DNA of 64,000 bases from Deinococcus peraridilitoris DSM 19664 (GTDB taxonomy: Bacteria > Deinococcota > Deinococci > Deinococcales > Deinococcaceae): the NCBI RefSeq assembly GCF_000317835.1, contig NC_019793.1, positions 2,794,501-2,858,500 of the forward strand, in the 5' to 3' direction. Made by a program: the position numbers and the translations under genes. The stretch's first letter is position 1. Each line of letters starts with the position of its first letter. Of this stretch, positions 57,582-64,000 are shown piece after piece. The notes under the pieces are model-generated. The model was not told the origin of the DNA, searched no databases, and saw only the letters and a list, made by a program, of their open reading frames with translations.

Positions 57582-59318
57582 TTGTCCCCTTTTCTCACCA
57601 CCCCTGACTGGCTTTACCTGACTTTGCGGGCCGAACTGTACAGACGTTCGGGGGAAGCCCAGGCGTACCTCGTGACGTTGCCGGAACTGATGAGGCTGTG
57701 GCGCTGCAGCGACAAGACCGCCAAACGTCAGCTGCGTCGGCTGGTCACCGAACACCATGTCCATTACGTGCCGGGCCGTGGACGCGGCCACCGCTCCTGC
57801 CTGCGCTTCCCGGTTTCCTTGTACGGCGAAATTTCCGCGCTGGTGTGCTCGCTTACGCAGGAGCAGAATGTCTCGGCCCTGGCCCGGCTGGCCAGGCTGC
57901 CCATTCCCGCCGCCTGGGTCATGACTTCCGAGGTGGGCGCCCTGTTTGGCCTGACGCGTCCGGCGCCCGGCGTCCACCGGCTGCGCAGCGTGGTGATGCG
58001 TGATCTGAGCAGCCTGAACCCGCTGCACGCCTCGAACACCCTCGAAGCGCACCTGCTGTTTCAGACGCTCGACCCACTGTTACGTGTGAGCGGCCGGCAG
58101 CTCAAGCCACACCTCGCTCACCACTGGGAAGAAGCGTCCGGCGGGCTTCGCTGGACTTTCTTCCTGCGTCGGGCCGTGCAATTTCATCACGGGCGAACGC
58201 TTGATTCTGCCGACGTGGCCCACACCATGTCGCGCCTGCAGGCTTCGGCCGGATGGCTGCTGCCTCATCTGACCGGGGTCGAGACGCCCGACCCGCTGAC
58301 CGTGACCGTGCACCTGAACCGCCCCGACTGCTTTCTGCCCTGGCGGCTCACGGGTACTCAGGCCTTGATTACGCCGCGTGACGTGCCGTACGACGAGGCA
58401 GCCCCCACCGGTACCGGCGCCTTTCGCCTGACCGTAGCAGAAGGAAACATCCGGCTGCGCGCCTTCGACGCACACTTCGGGGGCCCACCCCTGATTGACG
58501 AGGTCGAGTTCTACCGCGTGCCGCGTGGTGAGGACAGCCCCGGTTACTTTGTCGAGGGAGCCGACAGCCGTGCCAGTGATGCCTGGCAGGCCGAGGTGGG
58601 CGTGCAGTTTCTGATCTGGAATGCCTGGCGGCTTGCGAGCCAGAACGCGATGCTGCGGGCTGCAGTAAACGAACTGTACGACGTGCAGGCCCTGTGGCAG
58701 GACACGAAGCGCCAAGAGCCCCTACGGCCTGCGTCGTCCTTCTATCCGCGCCGGACCGAGGAGCGCCCGGTCCGGGCACACTGTCTTGCGCGCGCCGCAG
58801 AATTGATTCGGCAGGCCGACCACGACGGCCCACCCTTGAAACTGTACGCGTTGAGCTGGGCGCAACCACAAGAGGAGGCGCGCTGGCTGGCCGCGCGCGC
58901 GGAGTGTCTCGGGCTGCGCATGGAGGTCTGCTCTTTTGAACTGGACGACTCCCTCCTGATTCAGGACGCCGACCTGGTGATGCTCGGCGAGGTGGCCGGT
59001 GCGAACGAACATCTGGCTTTCCTGACTGCGATGCAGCAACCGGAGCTGCTTTTTCGTCAGTTGTTGCCTGCTGATGTGCTGGCCAGGATTGACGCTGCTC
59101 TGGACGGCTTTCGGATGGCCTACACCTTCGAGGAACGTGACGTGATTCTGGACCAGGTCGAGGAGCTGTTGCTCTCCCGTTATTGGATGACATTGACCTA
59201 TCACCGTGTCAAACGCCGTCGCCTGCATCCATTGATCCGTGACGTGTGGCCTGACGCCTATGGTCGCATCGACCTGAAGCGCCTGTGGGTCGGGTCGGTC
59301 GGTGCCTTGGGCTCGTAA
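57582..59318 (+). CDS. SgrR-like transcriptional regulator with SBP domain
   Basis: About 578 residues: an N-terminal winged-helix HTH (about 20-90, ELMRLWRCSDKTAKRQLRRLV) joined to a family 5 solute-binding domain (about 120-570, starting VMRDLSSLNPLHAS and with FFLRRAVQFHHGRTLDSADV). This is the architecture of SgrR, the sugar-phosphate stress regulator. The start is uncertain: a TTG at 57582 leaves room for promoters, while ATG 57525 would sit on the MFS start codon. Its binding-protein domain should sense a small ligand. Confidence 0.85.
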   Translation: MSPFLTTPDWLYLTLRAELYRRSGEAQAYLVTLPELMRLWRCSDKTAKRQLRRLVTEHHVHYVPGRGRGHRSCLRFPVSLYGEISALVCSLTQEQNVSALARLARLPIPAAWVMTSEVGALFGLTRPAPGVHRLRSVVMRDLSSLNPLHASNTLEAHLLFQTLDPLLRVSGRQLKPHLAHHWEEASGGLRWTFFLRRAVQFHHGRTLDSADVAHTMSRLQASAGWLLPHLTGVETPDPLTVTVHLNRPDCFLPWRLTGTQALITPRDVPYDEAAPTGTGAFRLTVAEGNIRLRAFDAHFGGPPLIDEVEFYRVPRGEDSPGYFVEGADSRASDAWQAEVGVQFLIWNAWRLASQNAMLRAAVNELYDVQALWQDTKRQEPLRPASSFYPRRTEERPVRAHCLARAAELIRQADHDGPPLKLYALSWAQPQEEARWLAARAECLGLRMEVCSFELDDSLLIQDADLVMLGEVAGANEHLAFLTAMQQPELLFRQLLPADVLARIDAALDGFRMAYTFEERDVILDQVEELLLSRYWMTLTYHRVKRRRLHPLIRDVWPDAYGRIDLKRLWVGSVGALGS

Positions 59319-59396
59319 GGTTGAAAGCGGCTGGCCGGTCAATTGCGGAACCGTTGCCGGGTGACCTGCGTCACTCGCGCCCCATCGGTGCCTTGC

Positions 59397-59402
59397 TAGA
59401 CT
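59397..59402 (+). promoter_or_regulatory. leaderless -10 box of mnmA
   Basis: TAGACT ends 9 nt before the ATG at 59412. Confidence 0.6.
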
Positions 59403-59411
59403 TGACCGGTT

Positions 59412-60557
59412 ATGTCGAAGGGTCGCGTATTGTGTGCCATGTCCGGTGGGGTCGATTCCAGCGTCTCGGCGGCGCTGCTCAAGGAGCAGGGCTACGAGGT
59501 GATCGGCGCCATGATGCGCTTCTGGCCCGACAACAAGCGCACGGACACCTTCGACTCGTGCTGCTCGCCGGACGCCGCCTACGAGGCGCGGCGCGTGGCC
59601 GATCAGGTGGGCGTGCCGTTTTACCTGCTCGATTACCGCGACGAGTTCAAGCGCAACATCATGGACCCCTTTATCGCGGATTACGCGGCGGGACGCACGC
59701 CCAATCCCTGCGTGAACTGCAACACCAAAGTGAAGTTCGACGCCCTGGTCAAGAAGGCGCGCATGCTGGGCTGCGAGTACGTCGCGACCGGCCACTACGT
59801 CAAGCGGGTGGACCGCGAGGACGGCCCGAACGGCGAAAAGAGGGTCGAGTTTCACCGTGGCGACGATCCGCGCAAGGACCAGACCTACTTTCTGTGGGGC
59901 ACGCCACGCGACGCGCTGGCGCACATCATCTTTCCGGTGGGAGAAATGGAAAAGCCCCGGGTCCGCGAGCTCGCCGAGCAGCATGGCCTGATCACGGCGC
60001 AAAAGCCCGAATCGCAGAACATCTGCTTCGTGCCCGGCACCGTCAAGGAGTTCGTGAGCGAGTTCATTCCGCAAAAGGGCGGCCCCATTGCCGAGATCCG
60101 TACGGGTGAGGTGGTCGGCGAGCACCTGGGCACGCAGTTTTACACCCTGGGGCAGAAAAAGGGCCTCGGCCTCTTCAAGACCCACGAGGTGCGTTTCGTC
60201 GTGCACCTCGACCCGGACACCAACACTGTCTGGGTCGGGGATTACGAGGACTGTCAGTGGCACGGCCTGAAAGCCAGGAGCGCCAACTACCTGCTCGACC
60301 TGGCAAGCCTGCCCCGCGAACTCGACGTGCAGGTCCGCTACCGGGCCACCCCCGTGCGGGCGCGCGTCGTGCAGGCGGACGAGGCGGGCTTCGAGCTGGA
60401 GTTTTATGAGCCTCAGTTCGCGGTCGCGCCCGGTCAGAGCGTCGTGCTGTATGACGGGCCACGCCTGCTGGGCGGCGGCCTGATCGAGGACCACTCCAGG
60501 ATGCTGCCTGCCCTGCGCTGGCCGAAAAAGCGTGCCCCATTGACACTGTCGCGGTAA
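59412..60557 (+). CDS. mnmA: tRNA-specific 2-thiouridylase
   Basis: Adds sulfur at position 2 of wobble uridine 34. 381 residues with the PP-loop SGGVDSS (11-17), the catalytic Cys C103 (NPCVNCN; C100 is the other of the pair) and C205 (SQNICFV), and the QYFLWG-type region (QTYFLWGTPRD). C-terminal beta-barrel domain present. A strong hairpin terminator follows. Confidence 0.95.
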   Translation: MSKGRVLCAMSGGVDSSVSAALLKEQGYEVIGAMMRFWPDNKRTDTFDSCCSPDAAYEARRVADQVGVPFYLLDYRDEFKRNIMDPFIADYAAGRTPNPCVNCNTKVKFDALVKKARMLGCEYVATGHYVKRVDREDGPNGEKRVEFHRGDDPRKDQTYFLWGTPRDALAHIIFPVGEMEKPRVRELAEQHGLITAQKPESQNICFVPGTVKEFVSEFIPQKGGPIAEIRTGEVVGEHLGTQFYTLGQKKGLGLFKTHEVRFVVHLDPDTNTVWVGDYEDCQWHGLKARSANYLLDLASLPRELDVQVRYRATPVRARVVQADEAGFELEFYEPQFAVAPGQSVVLYDGPRLLGGGLIEDHSRMLPALRWPKKRAPLTLSR

Positions 60558-60560
60558 ATC

Positions 60561-60594
60561 TGCAAAACCCCTGCCGAGGGGCAGGGGTTTTGCA
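60561..60594. terminator. terminator between mnmA and scoB
   Basis: A 14-bp stem, TGCAAAACCCCTGC/GCAGGGGTTTTGCA, 6-nt loop, three nt after the mnmA TAA; the TTTT lies inside the stem end. It serves both convergent genes. Confidence 0.8.
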
Positions 60595-60610
60595 ACGCTG
60601 AGACTTTCCC

Positions 60611-61258
<648 letters not shown>

Positions 61259-61335
61259 GATGTTCCCCCTGTTGCCCCTTGGCTTGAACCTGGGCACCGG
61301 AAAAAGAGCGGCAGAGCCACCTCTGCTGCTCCAAA

Positions 61336-61809
61336 TCACTCGTACTTCACGTCGAGAATCTGAAACTGCTGGTTTCCCTTGGGCAGGCTCACCTTCACGG
61401 TCTCGCCCGCAGTGTGCCCGTCAAGCGCCTTGCCAATGGGGCTCTGGTCGCTGATTTTGCCCTTCAGCACGTCCACTTCGTAGGTGCCGACCACTTCGAA
61501 GTGGTGCTGCTTGCCATTCTGATCCTGCACCGTGACGCGTGCGCCCAGGCCCACGCGGCTCTCGTTCTCGTTGAGTTCCACGATCACGGCGCGCGACAGG
61601 CGGTCTTCCATTTCCTGAATGCGCGCTTCGTTCTCGCTTTGCTGCATGCGCGCTTCGTCATACGCCGCGCTTTCGCGCAAATCGCCGTCGGCAAGGGCGC
61701 TGCCCATGTATTCGCTGATCTGCTCGCGGCGCACGGTCTTGAGGTATTCCAGGTCGGTCTTGAGTTTCTCGTACCCTTTGCGGGTCATCTGAATGCGTTC
61801 GGTCGTCAT
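61336..61809 (-). CDS. greA: transcription elongation factor GreA
   Basis: 158-residue GreA: an N-terminal coiled coil with the acidic tip [12 protein letters not shown] that enters the RNA polymerase channel to stimulate cleavage of backtracked RNA, then the FKBP-like C-terminal domain. The ATG at 61809 has TATACT 11 nt upstream, so the leader is very short. It sits between the two CoA-transferase subunit genes. Confidence 0.95.
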   Translation of the reverse strand: MTTERIQMTRKGYEKLKTDLEYLKTVRREQISEYMGSALADGDLRESAAYDEARMQQSENEARIQEMEDRLSRAVIVELNENESRVGLGARVTVQDQNGKQHHFEVVGTYEVDVLKGKISDQSPIGKALDGHTAGETVKVSLPKGNQQFQILDVKYE

Positions 61810-61820
61810 AGCCAAATTCC

Positions 61821-61826
61821 AGTATA
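61821..61826 (-). promoter_or_regulatory. -10 box of greA
   Basis: TATACT on the minus strand, 11 nt before the ATG; a good -10 that gives greA its own promoter within the CoA-transferase pair. Confidence 0.55.
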
Positions 61827-61867
61827 GGGTGCGCGGGTGAGCCTGACCTTCCCTCCGCAGCTGTATT

Positions 61868-62563
61868 TCACCTCAGCATCTCCTCGACACTCTTGACGTC
61901 CAAGATGTGCACCTGTGCGCGGACCAGACGGGACACGAACAGGTGAGGGGTATGAATGGCGCCCGGCGGCAGTGACCCGGCCGAGACGGTCTGGTCGACT
62001 TCAGCCACCGTCACTCGGGCGGCGGTCGCCATGGCCACGTTGAAGTTCTGCTGGGTCTTGTCGTACACCAGGTTGCCCAGCGCGTCGGCCCGCTCGGCCC
62101 GGACCAGGGCAAAGTCTGCTTTCAGCGGGCGCTCCAGCACGTGCAGCCGCCCGTCGATCTCGCGCTGCTCCTTGCCTTCCGCGAGCAACGTGCCCGCCCC
62201 GACCGGCGTGAAGAATCCGCCCAGCCCCGCACCGCCCGCACGAATCGCTTCGGCCAGGGTGCCCTGGGGAAGCAGCTCTACTTCGAGCTCTCCGCGCTCC
62301 ACCGCCGCGACCACCTCGGGGTTGCTGGTGAAGTAGCTGCCAATGGCCTTGCGAATGCGCCCCAGCGAGAGCAGGCGGCTGAGCCCCTTGCCGCCCGGCT
62401 CGCCCAGGTTGTTGCTGATGATGGTGAGGTCGCGTGCGCCGTGTTCGCACAGCGCGTCGATCAAGGTCAGGGGAGCGCCCACGAGCCCAAAGCCGCCTAC
62501 CATGACGCTCATGCCGTCACTCAGGCCATCCAGCGCTTCGAGGGCAGAATCAAGCGGTTTCAC
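61868..62563 (-). CDS. 3-oxoacid CoA-transferase subunit A
   Basis: 231-residue alpha subunit with VMVGGFGLVGAP (glycine loop), SNNLGEPGGKGL and PVGAGT. Together with subunit B it exchanges CoA between succinyl-CoA or acetyl-CoA and acetoacetate. GTG start at 62563, preceded by TAGCAT at 6 nt. Confidence 0.92.
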   Translation of the reverse strand: MKPLDSALEALDGLSDGMSVMVGGFGLVGAPLTLIDALCEHGARDLTIISNNLGEPGGKGLSRLLSLGRIRKAIGSYFTSNPEVVAAVERGELEVELLPQGTLAEAIRAGGAGLGGFFTPVGAGTLLAEGKEQREIDGRLHVLERPLKADFALVRAERADALGNLVYDKTQQNFNVAMATAARVTVAEVDQTVSAGSLPPGAIHTPHLFVSRLVRAQVHILDVKSVEEMLR

Positions 62564-62569
62564 AGCAGG

Positions 62570-62575
62570 ATGCTA
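62570..62575 (-). promoter_or_regulatory. leaderless -10 box of the CoA-transferase A gene
   Basis: TAGCAT on the minus strand, 6 nt before the GTG start. Confidence 0.5.
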
Positions 62576-62646
62576 AAACGCCCGCAGGGCGCTTTGGAAG
62601 GGCTGCCGACCTGCAGAGCGCACCGCGGACGTTTCACTTGCAAGTT

Positions 62647-63723
62647 CTAGCGGGTGACGCCCTGGCGTGTGATCATCAGGCGCACCTCGTGCGGGCTGGT
62701 GGCATTTTCCAGCGCCTCGTCGAGCGTGATGAACTTGTTGGTGTACAGCTCGACCAGGTGCTGGTCGAAGGTGTGCATGCCCCGGATGTTGTCCTCGATC
62801 AGGGCGTCCTTGATGAGGGGCGTTTTTTCCTCGTCCTTGATGTAGTCCTTGATGAGAGGGGTATTGATCAGCAATTCGAGGCCCAGCACCCGCCCGACAC
62901 CGTCCGAGCGGCGCAGCAGCCGCTGGCTGAGAATGCCGATCAGCGAATCGGCCAGCAGAATGCGGATCTGGTCGCGCTCGTGCGGCTGAAAGAAATCGAT
63001 GATGCGGTTGACGCTGCGCACGGCGTCGTTGGTGTGCAGCGTCGAGAGCACCAGGTGACCGGTCTGCGCGGCGCTGAGGGCCGCCTCGACCGTTTCCTTG
63101 TCGCGCATCTCGCCGATCATGATGACGTCGGGGTCCTGGCGCATGGCGTACTTGAGCGCCGTGCGAAAGTCGCGGGTGTCGTTGCCGATCTCGCGCTGTA
63201 CCACGATGGCGCGCTTGTTCTTGTGCAGAATCTCGATCGGGTCCTCGATGGTGATGATGTTCGAGGGGTAACTGTGGTTGATGTGGTCGAGCAGGCTGGC
63301 GAGGGTGGTGGTCTTGCCGCTGCCCGTGGGCCCGGTGACCAGGATCAGCCCACGCCCGTGCGAGGCGAAGTCGCGCATGGCCTGAGCGGGCAGGCCGAGC
63401 GCCTCGAACGAGGGAATGACGTCGCCCACCACGCGCATGACGATCCCGACCGCGCCGCGCTGCCGGAACACGTTGCAGCGAAAGCGCCCCACGCCGGGGA
63501 GCGAGTAGGCCGAGTCAAGCTCGTTGCGGTACTCGAAATCTTCCCACTGGTCGCTGCTGAGCAGGCTGCGCGCCAGGGTAGCGGTGTCCGAGGGCATCAG
63601 TACCGAGTCGCCAAAGGGCACCAGCACCCCATCAATTCGGGCGGTGGGCGCGCTGCCCGCCTGCAGGTGAACGTCCGAGGCGCGCCGGGCGACCATGGTG
63701 CGCAGCAGTTCGTCGAGTGTCAT
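62647..63723 (-). CDS. pilT: type IV pilus retraction ATPase PilT
   Basis: 358-residue secretion ATPase. Walker A GPTGSGKTTT at 131-140, the Asp box TIEDPIE, Walker B DVIMIGEMRD and the His box TGHLVLSTLHTNDA are all in order. It powers pilus retraction for twitching and DNA uptake. AGGAGG precedes the ATG. Other pil genes are not in the window. Confidence 0.94.
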   Translation of the reverse strand: MTLDELLRTMVARRASDVHLQAGSAPTARIDGVLVPFGDSVLMPSDTATLARSLLSSDQWEDFEYRNELDSAYSLPGVGRFRCNVFRQRGAVGIVMRVVGDVIPSFEALGLPAQAMRDFASHGRGLILVTGPTGSGKTTTLASLLDHINHSYPSNIITIEDPIEILHKNKRAIVVQREIGNDTRDFRTALKYAMRQDPDVIMIGEMRDKETVEAALSAAQTGHLVLSTLHTNDAVRSVNRIIDFFQPHERDQIRILLADSLIGILSQRLLRRSDGVGRVLGLELLINTPLIKDYIKDEEKTPLIKDALIEDNIRGMHTFDQHLVELYTNKFITLDEALENATSPHEVRLMITRQGVTR

Positions 63724-63786
63724 ACAACCTCCTGGAACGCCGGGCGCGTTCGCGTGTGAAGCGTTGGTGTGGGAAAGGGGCAGGGA

Positions 63787-64000
63787 TCAGGCATGGGCGT
63801 TCTCGGAAAGGGGCATGTTATCGATCAGGCGCACCCCGAACAGGCACGCGGCAATCAGCAGCCGGGCCCCCTCGGGACGCGAGATGACCTCGATGGGCCT
63901 GAGGTTCTCATCCACCAGTGCGAGGTAGTCGAGCGTCAGCTCGCGTTCGCTCATCAGGACCATGCGCGCGGTGTCCAGCAGTCGCTTGGACAGGCGCTCG
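63787..64000 (-). CDS. panC: pantothenate synthetase (partial, C-terminal end)
   Basis: The frame enters from the right edge and ends with TGA at 63787-63789. The visible 71 residues have LDYLALVDENL and ARLLIAACLFGVRLIDNMPL, the standard PanC C-terminus. PanC joins pantoate and beta-alanine. The rest lies outside the window. It is about 60 bp upstream of pilT. Confidence 0.88.
   Translation of the reverse strand, partial: ERLSKRLLDTARMVLMSERELTLDYLALVDENLRPIEVISRPEGARLLIAACLFGVRLIDNMPLSENAHA

Overview
The window is a GC-rich bacterial chromosome segment, most likely from the Deinococcus lineage (Deinococcota). This is inferred from a 516-residue P5C dehydrogenase whose catalytic residues fall at the same positions as in the Thermus enzyme, a Mug-type mismatch glycosylase, many exported lipoproteins with kelch, subtilisin or sugar-dehydrogenase domains, and a recurring promoter layout in which a TANNNT -10 box lies 5-9 nt before the start codon (leaderless mRNAs). 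No rRNA, tRNA or CRISPR array was seen.

Layout. 1-3.5 kb: a Gfo/Idh/MocA oxidoreductase, an AT-rich orphan gene and pruA. 3.7-9.3 kb: three exported lipoproteins (sugar dehydrogenase-like propeller, anchor-domain protein, ThuA-kelch fusion). 9.6-22.8 kb: a leftward surface-polysaccharide block (manC, two GT2 enzymes, polytopic membrane proteins, a flippase, a GT4 enzyme) that runs into a GlxA/galactose-oxidase-like copper radical oxidase with a complete active site and an SCO1 copper chaperone; a secreted beta-helix protein diverges from it. 23-27.5 kb: housekeeping genes (acyltransferase, guanine deaminase, GGDEF protein, xpt, phosphoesterase, small kinase). 27.5-30.2 kb: two lipoprotein subtilisins. 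30.5-39.9 kb: a sugar regulon (GH13 amylase, ThuA, Gfo/Idh, LacI regulator, a 26-codon ORF, MalE, MalF, MalG) with a visible promoter and operators and a candidate attenuator before the amylase. 40-47.9 kb: MFS exporter, SufT-like protein, two rhodaneses, a U32 protein, a DUF402 protein and a secreted 5'-nucleotidase. 48-50.6 kb: an accessory-looking patch with a frameshifted bacterial-type prolyl-tRNA synthetase and an IS110 remnant. 50.6-57.5 kb: DinB, EamA, ParB-fold, molybdo-oxidoreductase, mug, lysA and an MFS protein. 57.5-64 kb: SgrR-like regulator, mnmA, a split CoA-transferase flanking greA, pilT and the 3' end of panC.

How the parts fit together. The polysaccharide block supplies GDP-mannose, glycosyl transfer and export. 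The copper oxidase and SCO1 next to it resemble, in parts list, the Streptomyces GlxA-Sco glycan system; this is the most interesting hypothesis in the window. The 30-40 kb block is a self-contained alpha-glucoside/trehalose uptake and breakdown unit that lacks only an ABC ATPase. Start codons were moved from the longest reading frames to the codon supported by a Shine-Dalgarno sequence, signal peptide or leaderless -10 box wherever these disagreed.
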